A stretch of 52,025 nt of DNA from Clostridiaceae bacterium (lineage in GTDB: Bacteria > Bacillota > Clostridia > Oscillospirales > Butyricicoccaceae): the NCBI GenBank assembly GCA_009911355.1, contig QXXE01000024.1, forward strand, positions 1 through 52,025, read 5' to 3'. This document shows, one piece after another, positions 6,574-14,710 of the stretch. The translations under genes were made by a program, and so were the position numbers. How positions within the stretch are numbered: the stretch's first letter is position 1; every line of letters begins with the position of its first letter. Below the pieces are notes generated by a model. The model saw only the letters and a program-made list of their open reading frames with translations. It was not told the DNA's origin and searched no databases.

Positions 6574-8058
6574 ATGTCGCTGATTACGGTATCAGGCTTG
6601 ACCTTTGCTTATGACGGCAGCTATGACAATGTTTTTGAGGATGTATCCTTTCAGTTTGACACCAGCTGGCGGCTGGGGCTGGTAGGGCGTAACGGGCGCG
6701 GCAAAACGACGCTGCTGCGGCTGCTGCGCGGTGGGCTTGCCCATGAGGGGAGCATTACGGCAGGGGTGCCGTTCCGGAGCTTTCCGGCGGAGGTGCGCGA
6801 CCCGGGTGCGCCCGCCCGTGAAGCGGCGCTGGACGCGGCGGGGTCGTTTGAGGAATGGGAGCTTTCCCGTGAGCTGAGCCTGCTGGGGCTGACGGACGAG
6901 GTGCTTGCGCGTCCGTTTTGCACCCTTTCGGGCGGCGAGCAGACGCGGCTGCTGCTGGCGGCGCTGTTTCTGGGCGGGGGCGCGTTCCCGCTGATCGACG
7001 AGCCGACCAATCATCTGGACCGGGCGGGGCGCGAGCGGGTTGCGGCCTATCTGCGACGCAAGGACGGTTTTCTGCTGGTTTCGCATGACCGGGCGCTGCT
7101 GGACGCGTGTACCGATCATATTATCAGCTTAAACCGCGCGGGCATTGACGTGCAGCGCGGCAATTTCAGCGCGTGGCAGCGGGAGAAGGAGCGCCGGGAC
7201 GCGGCGGAGCGGGCGGAAAACGAAAAGCTGCGCCGGGAGATCGGCAGGCTGGATGCTGCTGCGCGGCGGACTTCGGGCTGGTCGGACAAGGTTGAGCGGA
7301 CGAAATACGGCTCGAAAAACAGCGGATTGCGCCCGGATCGTGGGTATATCGGGCACAAATCGGCGAAAATGATGCAGCGCGCGAAGGCGATCGAGCAGCG
7401 GCGGGAAAAAGCGGCGGCGGAGAAAACCAAGCTGCTGCATGACGTGGAGGATGTGGAGGCCCTCAAGCTGTGGCCGCTGCGGCACCCGAAGGAGGTGCTG
7501 GCGTGGGCGCAGGATTTGACGGTGGGCTACGGCGGCGAGCCGGTGCTGGACGGGCTGCGGTTCGAGGTACGCCGGGGGGAGCGCGTGGCGCTGGCGGGGC
7601 GCAGCGGCTGCGGCAAGACGACGCTGCTGCGGCTGCTTTGCGGCTGTCCGGTTCAGTATACGGGGACATTTCAGCTGGCGTCCGGCGTTACGCTGTCGGT
7701 TGTGCCGCAGGATACAAGCTTCCTGCGCGGGACGCTTGCGGCGTTCATTGAGGAACGTGGCGTAGAGGAAACGCTTTTCAAGGCGGTGCTGCGCAAATTC
7801 GGGTTTCCGCGCGAGCAGTTCGGCAAGTTGCTGGAGCATTACAGTGCGGGGCAGCGCAAGAAGGTGCTGTTGGCGGCGAGCTTGTGCGAGCGGGCGCATT
7901 TGTATGTGTGGGACGAGCCGCTGAATTATATGGACGTGTTTTCACGGATGCAGCTGGAAAGCCTGCTGCTTGAATTCCGGCCGACGCTGCTGTTCGTAGA
8001 GCACGATGCGGCTTTCTGCGCGAAGATTGCAACGTCGGTGCTGCCCCTGGACGGCTGA
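6574..8058 (+). CDS. ABC-F ribosomal-protection-like ATPase (Lsa type)
   Basis: A soluble tandem-ATPase protein that would bind the ribosomal E site. Lsa/Vga members dislodge lincosamide, streptogramin A and pleuromutilin antibiotics, whereas other ABC-F proteins aid translation. The 494 residues start MSLITVSGLTFAYDGSYDN at an ATG 8 nt after GGAGG. Two Walker A motifs (GRNGRGKTTLLRLL, GRSGCGKTTLLRLL), two signature loops (LSGGEQTRLLLA; the second degenerate, YSAGQRKKVLLA), Walker B (LIDEPTNHLD, VWDEPLNYMD), and no membrane segments. The inter-domain linker is charged and helical (about 190-300). The leader suggests drug-inducible attenuation. Resistance itself is unproven. Confidence 0.88.
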   Translation: MSLITVSGLTFAYDGSYDNVFEDVSFQFDTSWRLGLVGRNGRGKTTLLRLLRGGLAHEGSITAGVPFRSFPAEVRDPGAPAREAALDAAGSFEEWELSRELSLLGLTDEVLARPFCTLSGGEQTRLLLAALFLGGGAFPLIDEPTNHLDRAGRERVAAYLRRKDGFLLVSHDRALLDACTDHIISLNRAGIDVQRGNFSAWQREKERRDAAERAENEKLRREIGRLDAAARRTSGWSDKVERTKYGSKNSGLRPDRGYIGHKSAKMMQRAKAIEQRREKAAAEKTKLLHDVEDVEALKLWPLRHPKEVLAWAQDLTVGYGGEPVLDGLRFEVRRGERVALAGRSGCGKTTLLRLLCGCPVQYTGTFQLASGVTLSVVPQDTSFLRGTLAAFIEERGVEETLFKAVLRKFGFPREQFGKLLEHYSAGQRKKVLLAASLCERAHLYVWDEPLNYMDVFSRMQLESLLLEFRPTLLFVEHDAAFCAKIATSVLPLDG

Positions 8059-8083
8059 CGGTGCTCCTTTCCCGGTGTGCCCC

Positions 8084-8325
8084 CCCCCCTGGTGCAGCGC
8101 CTCCTTCCCGAGGCGCTGCACCGGACCCCGGCCCTGCGCGGGCAGCGCCAGAGGGGCTCGCCCCTCTGGACTCCCTTTCACCGCTGCGGCGGGGATGGGG
8201 CTGTTGATCGTCGTTGCCGCCCTGTGATCCAGCCCGCCAGAACGGCGGCGGGCTGGATCGGCTTTTTGCGGTGCCGGAGGGTGTCTGCCCGGTTTTTTCA
8301 CACTGAAAAAACCGGGCGGCTTCTT
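8084..8325. repeat. Repeat cassette and two intrinsic terminators after the ABC-F gene
   Basis: The gap 8059-8457 holds a ggtgcagcgcctcc...gaggcgctgcacc hairpin, the ccagaggggctcgcccctctgg module, then two terminator-grade hairpins. The first has 13-bp arms at 8226-8238 and 8247-8259, followed by ggcttttt. The second has arms GCCCGGTTTTTT (from 8287) ending at 8317, followed by ggcttctttttt. The first terminator's cagcccgcc stem recurs at 2230, 15755, 18256 and 22416. Confidence 0.75.
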
Positions 8326-8405
8326 TTTTATCATAAGGGTTGTTTCTGATAAGATTTTGTGGGACGGCCAAGAAGGGCATGCTTCTGCCTGAATGTATAT
8401 TTGCC

Positions 8406-8434
8406 TTGCCAAGCCCGCTGAAATGTGGTATGCT
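8406..8434 (+). promoter_or_regulatory. Promoter of the VOC-fold gene
   Basis: TTGCCA (8406-8411), a 17-nt spacer and TATGCT (8429-8434), followed by AAAGGAGGG 8 nt before the ATG at 8458. Confidence 0.6.
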
Positions 8435-8457
8435 GGTCACAAAAGGAGGGTATTCCT

Positions 8458-8826
8458 ATGAAATTTCAATTCAACCACAATAACATCAACGTCCGCGACC
8501 TTGACCGTTCCCTCGCGTTTTACCGCGACGCGCTCGGGCTGACTGAAGACCGGCGCAAGGAAGCCGAGGACGGCTCGTTCATCATCGTTTTCCTCAGCGA
8601 CGGCGTTTCGGCGCACCGTCTCGAGCTGACCTGGCTACGCGACTGGGACCGCGATTACAACCTCGGCGATAATGAATTCCATCTCGCAATGCAGGTCGAT
8701 GATATGGACGCAGCACACAAAAAGCATCAGAAAATGGGCTGTATCTGCTTTGAAAACGAGAAAATGGGCATTTATTTCATCAGCGACCCCGACAACTACT
8801 GGGTCGAGATCATTCCGGCACGCTAA
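8458..8826 (+). CDS. VOC-superfamily protein, glyoxalase I-like
   Basis: A 122-residue single-domain protein of paired beta-alpha-beta-beta-beta modules. It begins MKFQFNHNNINVRDLDRSL, with His-7 where glyoxalase I has its first metal ligand. HRLELTW supplies the Glu, EFHLAMQVDDMDAAHKKH a second His, and DPDNYWVEIIPAR the terminal Glu. This matches lactoylglutathione-lyase-type proteins, which detoxify methylglyoxal with a thiol. Low-GC Gram-positives often lack glutathione, so the thiol partner is uncertain. It has its own promoter and a strong ribosome-binding site; a single gene. Confidence 0.85.
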   Translation: MKFQFNHNNINVRDLDRSLAFYRDALGLTEDRRKEAEDGSFIIVFLSDGVSAHRLELTWLRDWDRDYNLGDNEFHLAMQVDDMDAAHKKHQKMGCICFENEKMGIYFISDPDNYWVEIIPAR

Positions 8827-8855
8827 TCGGCGTGTTATAAAAAGGGGTGTTTTTA

Positions 8856-9323
8856 ATGCGTGTGGAAGGGAAACGGTCCGCGCTTCTGGGACTGCTGGCC
8901 GTGCTGGCGCTGGCGTTCGGGGTTGCCCTGCGTGACCGTCCCAGCCCCGCCAGAGGGCTTGGCCAGTTGCTGGCGGGCGCAGAAAGGGTCTCCGGCGAAG
9001 CGGCCTGGACAGGCGCGCGGCTGACGCGGGCAGACGCGCGCCCGCTCTCGCAGGAGCAGGCCGCGCGGGTGCTGGAAGCCCTTGCCGCCGCGCACCCCGC
9101 CGAGGCGGACGGCGAGCTGCATCTTCTGCCCGCTGGCGTTGCCACGGTCACACTGGATGTCGGTGGGGAAACGGTCGTTGTGGAGGTTGGGGACGGCTGG
9201 ACGGCGGCAATCTCCTACACGCTGGATGGCGCGGCACACCGTGCCAGCTGCGACAGCCAGCTTGCGCGCAGCTCCCTGCCTGACGTGCTGCGGGAGCTCT
9301 TTCCCGATGCGGAAATCGGCTGA
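8856..9323 (+). CDS. Membrane-anchored protein, first of a tandem paralogous pair
   Basis: 155 residues, starting MRVEGKRSALLGLLAVLALAFG, 8 nt after AGGGG. A single N-terminal hydrophobic anchor (about 8-25) is followed by an external alpha/beta domain. It shares with the next gene the post-anchor motif ALRDRPxPxxGLxxLLxGAExxSG, a mid-region AxxILEAxAxxxPxEA pattern, and IxxDVxGxxVxxEVxxxWTAxxxY. The two clearly arose by duplication. No known family recognised. It lies 30 bp from the VOC gene and may be co-transcribed with it. Confidence 0.7.
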   Translation: MRVEGKRSALLGLLAVLALAFGVALRDRPSPARGLGQLLAGAERVSGEAAWTGARLTRADARPLSQEQAARVLEALAAAHPAEADGELHLLPAGVATVTLDVGGETVVVEVGDGWTAAISYTLDGAAHRASCDSQLARSSLPDVLRELFPDAEIG

Positions 9324-9347
9324 AATGAAGCAAGGGAGGAAAATGCG

Positions 9348-9830
9348 ATGGAATTACGGAAAAAACGCCTGGCCGCAGCCGCGCTGGCGCTCTTGTTAGC
9401 GGCAGCGGTGCTGTGGTTCGCTCTGCGCGATCGCCCTGTGCCTGACACGGGCCTGGTCACGCTGCTCCGGGGCGCGGAAACTGCGTCTGGGAAAATCCTC
9501 AGCCTGGATGATTATGAACTCAGCTGGCAGCAGGCCGGGAGCATTTTGGAAGCGGTAGCGTCCAGTAGCCCGGTAGAGGCGCACTTAAAGGAAGCGCCCT
9601 TCGGACAAGGTACGATCCGTCTGGACGTGGACGGAAAACGCGTCGATATCGAGGTGCTGAACGACTGGACGGCGTATGTCGCCTATTCGCCCGGGGACGG
9701 CTATGAACACCGCGCGCTCTGCGGCGGCGAACTGTGCGAGGAGACGTTCAAGGGGATTTTTCACAGGGCCGACCCTGCGCGGTATCCGGTGGACGTGATT
9801 TACAAAGCCCGTCATCAAAATGCGCTGTAA
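9348..9830 (+). CDS. Membrane-anchored protein, second of a tandem paralogous pair
   Basis: 160 residues, starting MELRKKRLAAAALALLLAAAV after AGGGAGGAA. An N-terminal anchor (8-25) precedes a roughly 135-residue external domain like that of the preceding gene, ending with two cysteines (CGGELCEE) absent from its partner. The pair is separated by 24 bp and followed by a perfect 15-bp-arm terminator. Function unknown. The similarity of the two external domains suggests a lipid- or wall-facing sensor or inhibitor pair, which is speculation. Confidence 0.72.
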   Translation: MELRKKRLAAAALALLLAAAVLWFALRDRPVPDTGLVTLLRGAETASGKILSLDDYELSWQQAGSILEAVASSSPVEAHLKEAPFGQGTIRLDVDGKRVDIEVLNDWTAYVAYSPGDGYEHRALCGGELCEETFKGIFHRADPARYPVDVIYKARHQNAL

Positions 9831-9865
9831 GACGGGGTTTCGGTTGCATAACATACCAGAGAAGC

Positions 9866-9899
9866 AAAAAAACGGTGAAGGAAACTTCACCGTTTTTTT
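9866..9899. terminator. Bidirectional intrinsic terminator
   Basis: Perfect 15-bp arms AAAAAAACGGTGAAG and complement around a gaaa loop, with A- and T-runs on both sides. It lies between the convergent paralog pair (plus) and histidine kinase (minus). Confidence 0.9.
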
Positions 9900-9932
9900 G
9901 CGCGTATTTGGCTGTACAGCCCAGGCTGGGGG

Positions 9933-12900
9933 TTACTTTTCTGTGTGCTCGGAGGAGGTTGTTCCTGCCGCGCCGGGTTTGCCGTCCCCGGCAGGCTTGT
10001 CGGGCTGGGTGCTCTCCGTGGTCTGGACTGCCGTCCCGGTTTGGTTTACCTCGAACGACGCAGCCGGGCTTTCCTCTGCCTGCACCGTCTCTTCGGATGG
10101 CTGTTTGTCCGGTGTGGGCAGCATCTGAGTTTTGTCCGGTGTGTCTTGTACTTCGGCTTCGGCTGTCTGTATCTCGTCCGGTGTGTCTTGCCCTTCGGCT
10201 TCGGCTGTCTGTACCGCGTCCGGTGTGTCTTGCCCTTCGGCTTCAGCTGTCTGTATCTCGTCCGCTGTGCCTTGCGCTTCGGCTTCAGCTGTCTGTACCG
10301 CGTCCGTTGTGTTTTGCACTTCGGCTGTCTGTACTGCGTCTGCTGTGTTTTGAATTCCGGATGCCGATGTCTGTGCTACAACAGCGGCGGCTGTTTCTAC
10401 CGTCTGCATTTGGGTTGCTGAGGGGTGCGCTGCGGGCGCTTCTGCTGCGTTGTACACAGGCTGCACGATCGGCGAGGGGGAAACCGTGACGATTTCAGAA
10501 AGCGGGGCGTCGTCCTTTGGGTCGGGGCTGTCGTGAAGGGTCGGGAAGCTGATCTGGACTTTGAACAGGTCGCCGTCGATTACCAGCTCGAAGGCGCCGC
10601 CCATCAGTTCGGTCAGGCTCTGCGCGATGGACAGGCCGAGCCCGCTGCCCTCGGTGGACCGCGACTGGTCGCCCCGCACAAAGCGTTCCATCAGTTCATC
10701 CGCGGCGATGTTCAGCCGTTCGCGCGACACGTTCTTGACCGCGACTGCCGTGACGCTCGCGTCGCTGCGCAGGTCGAAATAAACCCGTGTCTGTGGCATG
10801 GCGTATTTGACGATGTTTGCCATCAGGTTGTCGAACACCCGCCACAGGAGCCGCCCGTCAGCGAAGATCATCGCGTCGTGCGCGGGCAGGGTAATGATCG
10901 GCTCCAGCCCTGCCGCCATCAGCTTTTCGGCATATTCGCCGGTCACCTGCCGCAGCAGCTCGCCAACGCTGGTGGGCGCGGCGTTGACCGTAATATTGCC
11001 GGTTGACGCTTTGGACGCTTCCAGCAAATCTTCCAGCAGCTTTTTCAGCCGCCCCGACTGCCGGTCGAGCACGTCAAGGTATTCCTGCGCCTTTTCGCCC
11101 TCGATGGGCTCTTTTTTCAGCAGCCCGACGTAATTGATGATCGAGGTCAGCGGCGTTTTGATATCGTGGCTGACATTGGTCAGCAGTTCGGTGCGCATAC
11201 GCTCGCTTTTGATGCGCTCTTCGACTGCCTGCACCCGCTCCTCGACTGCCGTGTCGATACCGTCGCGGATGGCGTTCAGCGCTTCTGCGTGCGCCTTGAA
11301 TTCCCATTTCATGACTTCGGCGGGCAGGCGGTACTCAAGGTCGCCCGCCGCGATGCGCTTGGCGCCCTCGTGCAGCCAGAGCATCTGTTTGAGTACGTTC
11401 ATGTAGCACCACAGCATCGCAAGGTCAAATCCGAACATCAGCAGGGCTGCCCAAAAGCCGTCATAGCTGTCGATCACAAGGACGAGAAGGAAAATATTGA
11501 TGAGCGCGATTGCCATGAGCAGCATGATCCCTTTCCAGACCAGCGGCAGCGTTTGGAACAGGCTTTCAACTGCGCTGAACAGCCGCCCACACTGGCGGGT
11601 GAACCATTCCCAGGCCGAGCCTGCTGCGCCGCTGACCGCGTCCGCGGCCTTCTGTGCGCCCTTGCCCATCTTATCCATCGTTTCGGCGCGCTGCTTTTGC
11701 TTTTCGGCCTGCTCCTCGGGGGTGAGCCCCCGCTTTTCGCGGGCCGGGAAGCGCCCGGCAACCTTGCCCGCGCCGCCGGACAGCAGCCGCCAGCACCAAG
11801 CGCAGACGCGCCAGACCAGAGTATTACGAAGAAGGGTATGGCTTTTCCAGCGTACGGCGACGGACGCGGTCAGGATGATAGACAGCAGCGCGTAGCTGAC
11901 GATCACGCTGGCCAGGATTAGTGCGCAGTTTTCGTCTATGTGAAATAGGTCAACCGGGCTGGCGAACACGCCTTGGACGAGTATTACAGACACTGCGGCG
12001 AACACGCTGCCCCAAAGGCAGAGGAACAGGTCGAGGGGGATGCGGTCGATAAAGCGCAGGGTGATGACCTCGTGGTCGGTGTTCGGGCGGTGGCCCGCTG
12101 CGCACATCAGCCAGACCCAGCACAGCAGCGCCAGCAGCCCGCCCCCGATCGCCAGCAGCGTCGCCGGAAACACAATGTCCCGCAGTGCAAGGTAGTTGTG
12201 ATATTCTTCCAGGAATGCGTCGTATACAGGGAGCCCGGTTTGCAGGTAATAATAGACGTTGATGACGGCGGGGTGGTTGGTCGGCTCGTCCTCAGAGGAG
12301 ACCGAGCCGACGGGTTCACCAGTATAGGGGCCGGTCTGGTAATACAATGTGCCGGAACCGGCATCGAAAAGGATGGCGTCACCGTCTTCGTCGTAAAAGA
12401 TGTGGGAACCGTTCTCGCCGTACAGGGCGAGGCTGTTGCCTTCATCGTACAGCATGAGGTGACCGTCTTCGTCGCACAACAGGACGCGTCTGCCGTCTTC
12501 GTCGTACAGGATGCGGCGGCTGTCTTTCTCGGAAGCGGTATCGGCTTCCGCCTGCGTTTCGGGCAGCGTCTGGCTGTCAATCCCCAGGAAGGCCCTGATG
12601 GGCCCGCCGGTGACATCGTCGATATGGTGCGTGTCGGTCCTGGACAGCACGAAGCTGTCGTCAAGGAAGTAATCGCCGCCCAGCCCGAGCAGGTCGCCCA
12701 GGAGGAGGGTACGGCCGGTTTCCGGGTTTTCCAGGACGACGCGCAGGTTGGTGTTTTCCGGCGCGAAGCGGGTGCGCATCTGGGTGAGCCAGTCGCGGCT
12801 GCTGATGGTCTCGGTTTGGGCGGCGCTGGCATAATATTCGATGATTTCGTCTACGTCCCACATGTATTGGGTGATGGTGCGGTAGGCGGCGGTCGTATGC

Positions 12901-13067
12901 ACATACTGCTCGGTGTCCGGCTTTTCAGTGCGGCCCTCATCGTAAAGCCCCGCGTCGCCGCAGAACACGACGCCGACCAGCCCTGCCATTGCGCCGGACA
13001 GGAATACGGTCAGCAGCAGCAGCGCAAGGAATTTGACAGGCAGGCTATATTGCCATTTTGTTTTCAT
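9933..13067 (-). CDS. Large sensor histidine kinase with extracellular YDEDG repeats and a repetitive C-terminal tail
   Basis: 1044 residues. TM1 at about 13-33; a 260-residue external region containing about six 9-10-residue repeats (ILYDEDG, LLCDEDG, LYDEGN, LYGENG, FYDEDG, LFDAGSG; about 187-245); membrane segments near 300-322, 346-368 and 381-403; a charged cytoplasmic loop; a second membrane pair near 512-556; a HAMP-like linker. Next come HisKA (SHDIKTPL, His-634) and HATPase_c (DNLMANIVKYA, GSGLGLSI). After the ATPase domain comes an unusual tail of about 195 residues with repeats of the type TADAVQTAEAEGQDTPD. It overlaps its response regulator by 4 nt (ATGA). The input signal is unknown. 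The repetitive tail is not expected in this family. Confidence 0.9.
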   Translation of the reverse strand: MKTKWQYSLPVKFLALLLLTVFLSGAMAGLVGVVFCGDAGLYDEGRTEKPDTEQYVHTTAAYRTITQYMWDVDEIIEYYASAAQTETISSRDWLTQMRTRFAPENTNLRVVLENPETGRTLLLGDLLGLGGDYFLDDSFVLSRTDTHHIDDVTGGPIRAFLGIDSQTLPETQAEADTASEKDSRRILYDEDGRRVLLCDEDGHLMLYDEGNSLALYGENGSHIFYDEDGDAILFDAGSGTLYYQTGPYTGEPVGSVSSEDEPTNHPAVINVYYYLQTGLPVYDAFLEEYHNYLALRDIVFPATLLAIGGGLLALLCWVWLMCAAGHRPNTDHEVITLRFIDRIPLDLFLCLWGSVFAAVSVILVQGVFASPVDLFHIDENCALILASVIVSYALLSIILTASVAVRWKSHTLLRNTLVWRVCAWCWRLLSGGAGKVAGRFPAREKRGLTPEEQAEKQKQRAETMDKMGKGAQKAADAVSGAAGSAWEWFTRQCGRLFSAVESLFQTLPLVWKGIMLLMAIALINIFLLVLVIDSYDGFWAALLMFGFDLAMLWCYMNVLKQMLWLHEGAKRIAAGDLEYRLPAEVMKWEFKAHAEALNAIRDGIDTAVEERVQAVEERIKSERMRTELLTNVSHDIKTPLTSIINYVGLLKKEPIEGEKAQEYLDVLDRQSGRLKKLLEDLLEASKASTGNITVNAAPTSVGELLRQVTGEYAEKLMAAGLEPIITLPAHDAMIFADGRLLWRVFDNLMANIVKYAMPQTRVYFDLRSDASVTAVAVKNVSRERLNIAADELMERFVRGDQSRSTEGSGLGLSIAQSLTELMGGAFELVIDGDLFKVQISFPTLHDSPDPKDDAPLSEIVTVSPSPIVQPVYNAAEAPAAHPSATQMQTVETAAAVVAQTSASGIQNTADAVQTAEVQNTTDAVQTAEAEAQGTADEIQTAEAEGQDTPDAVQTAEAEGQDTPDEIQTAEAEVQDTPDKTQMLPTPDKQPSEETVQAEESPAASFEVNQTGTAVQTTESTQPDKPAGDGKPGAAGTTSSEHTEK

Positions 13068-13765
13068 TTCTGTTCTCCTTTCTCAAACTTGTAGCCCTGC
13101 CCCCAAACAACTTTGACATAGCGGGGTTCGGCGGGGTTGATTTCGATTTTCTCGCGCAGATGGCGGATGTGGACGGCGACGGTGGAATCGCTGCCGGAGG
13201 AGCTTTCGTGCCAGACCGACTCATAGATTGCCGCCGAGGAATGCACCCGCCCCGCGTTTTTCATCAGCAGATGCAGGATGCTGTACTCGATGGGGGTCAG
13301 GGAAACCGGCTCGCCGTCAACCGTGACCGTTTTGCTTTCGTCGTCGAGCGACACGCCGCCGATGGTCAGTTGGTGCTGCGCCGGGGGCATGCTGCCCAGC
13401 ATGGTGTAGCGGCGCAGCTGGCTTTTCACCCGCGCGACAACCTCCATCGGGCTGAAGGGCTTGGTAACATAATCATCCGCGCCAATCGTCAGCCCGAGTA
13501 CTTTGTCGGTGTCCTCGCTTTTCGCGGTGAGCAGGATCACCGGGATGTTGTGGGTCTCGCGCAGGCGGACGGTCGCCGAAATGCCGTCGAGCACCGGCAT
13601 CATGATGTCCATCAGCACCAGGTGGATGGTCTCGCGGCGCAGTATGTCGATTGCTTCCTGCCCGGTGTAGGCCGGGAAGATGCGGTAGCCCTCGGCGGAT
13701 AAGTAAATACGCAGCGCTTCCACGATGTCGCGGTCGTCATCGCAAATTAAAATATTGTATTCCAT
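13064..13765 (-). CDS. OmpR/PhoB-family response regulator
   Basis: 233 residues from ATG 13765, which follows GAGGGGG at good spacing; the upstream ATG at 13780 sits inside that site. The receiver domain has the acidic pocket ICDDDRD, the phospho-acceptor LVLMDIMMP, the Thr switch LLTAKSED and YVTKPFSP. The C-terminal winged helix shows LTPIEYSILHLLMKNAG, VWHESSSGSDSTVAVHIRHLREKIE and VWGQGYKFE. It partners the adjacent kinase (4-nt overlap). Four TTAAGA-type repeats upstream of its promoter suggest autoregulation. Close in type to cell-envelope-stress regulators, but the target is unknown. Confidence 0.95.
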   Translation of the reverse strand: MEYNILICDDDRDIVEALRIYLSAEGYRIFPAYTGQEAIDILRRETIHLVLMDIMMPVLDGISATVRLRETHNIPVILLTAKSEDTDKVLGLTIGADDYVTKPFSPMEVVARVKSQLRRYTMLGSMPPAQHQLTIGGVSLDDESKTVTVDGEPVSLTPIEYSILHLLMKNAGRVHSSAAIYESVWHESSSGSDSTVAVHIRHLREKIEINPAEPRYVKVVWGQGYKFEKGEQK

Positions 13766-13797
13766 GATGTTCCCCCTCACATGTGGTTCCTGTATTT

Positions 13798-13876
13798 ATT
13801 GTAAATGAAAATTTCTTAAAATCAAAGATGGAAAACCATTAAGATTTCCTTAAGATTCGCTTAATATCCGTTAAGA
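13798..13876 (-). promoter_or_regulatory. Promoter with four phased TTAAGA boxes upstream
   Basis: Minus-strand TTGATT (13820-13825), 16-nt spacer, TACAAT (13798-13803). Immediately upstream lie TTAAGA 13839-13844, TTAAGA 13850-13855, TTAATA 13861-13866 and TTAAGA 13871-13876, spaced 11, 11 and 10 bp. Helix-phased direct repeats just upstream of -35 are the usual site for an OmpR-family activator. Confidence 0.65.
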
Positions 13877-13884
13877 CTCACTCC

Positions 13885-14010
13885 CCCTCGTCCCGCCCGC
13901 AGGCGGAATGAAGTTTTTACTCGATTTTTTTACAAAAAAATCGCGGGGGTCCAGGGGGCGGAGCCCCTGGCGCTGCCCGCGCAGGGCTGGTAGGCAGGCG
14001 CAAAAAAGAG
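13885..14010. repeat. Repeat cassette with poly-T hairpin module
   Basis: cccgcccgcaggcggaatgaag, then ttttactcgatttttttac-aaaaaaatcg, then a ggtccaggggg/cccctggcgctgcccgcgcaggg unit. The same poly-T hairpin module occurs at 49355-49410 and, inverted, near 46050-46085. Confidence 0.75.
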
Positions 14011-14052
14011 GGGCCCGAGGGTCCCTCAAAAGAGCAGAAAAAAGTGGTGCGC

Positions 14053-14523
14053 TCACTCGACCACAAACTCTGCGGCGACATATTCTGATTCCCAGCCCCC
14101 CGATTTTTCCCGGAGCAGTTCCTTTACCAGCCGGTACTCGCCGGAGGTCAGCCTGCCGTAGCTGTCAGAGAAGGAGCAGACCTCCTCGCGGGTGCTGTGC
14201 GGGGCGAGCAGGTAACTCAGCGTGTCGAACGCGACCGCACGGAGCGAACGGATTTCATGCCATTCGCCGCCTTCCTTTTTTTCAAGCCAATATTCCTGGC
14301 CGAACTGCCATTCGCGGTCGGTCTTGTTTTCCAAGCAAAGGATCGTGCCGGTCGGGGAGGCCGAACCGGCTTCAATATGCATCGCGAGCCCCTCGGCCTC
14401 GTTGACGGCGGAAAACGGGGAGACCCCGCCGGTCGTCCACGGATGGAACGACCATACCGCGCCGCCGCCGACAAGCAGCGCAGCCGCTAAAAAACCCGCG
14501 ATTTCGCGAACAATTGCTGTCAT
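14053..14523 (-). CDS. Membrane-anchored protein with possible Ig-like domain
   Basis: 156 residues from ATG 14523, with GGGAG about 8 nt upstream; the longer upstream frame lacks a site. An N-terminal hydrophobic anchor (8-28) is followed by an external beta-rich domain with ILCLENKTDREWQFGQEYWLEKK, then EVCSFSDSYGRLTSGEYRLVKELL. The pattern of a strand with LENKTD, a Gly/Tyr-rich strand, and a terminal GEYRLVKE strand is like small bacterial Ig-like (Big_14-type) domains seen in clostridial secreted proteins. No enzyme motif. Its repeat-rich flanks suggest a single-gene unit. Confidence 0.6.
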   Translation of the reverse strand: MTAIVREIAGFLAAALLVGGGAVWSFHPWTTGGVSPFSAVNEAEGLAMHIEAGSASPTGTILCLENKTDREWQFGQEYWLEKKEGGEWHEIRSLRAVAFDTLSYLLAPHSTREEVCSFSDSYGRLTSGEYRLVKELLREKSGGWESEYVAAEFVVE

Positions 14524-14650
14524 GATATCCAACTCCCTATGATTGCCGTATGCTTTTCCGAATAGGTCTATTATAGCCGCGCGGACAGCAAATAGCAAGA
14601 TTTCTTTTGCATATTTCACAATTTATTCAGAATTTTTTTGTAAAATGCAC

Positions 14651-14690
14651 ACAAAAAACCGGCACCGGCAAATCTAACAAACCGGTGCTG
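14651..14690 (-). terminator. Terminator of cysK
   Basis: On the minus strand GCACCGG...CCGGTGC is followed by CGGTTTTTT, 20-60 bp after the cysK stop. Confidence 0.8.
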
Positions 14691-14710
14691 GCAGGATGGA
14701 TTTTTTTCGG

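Noticed and set aside
11973..13094. Long open frame antisense to the histidine kinase
   Set aside because: Shadow of the kinase; composition is unlike a real protein and there is no start signal.
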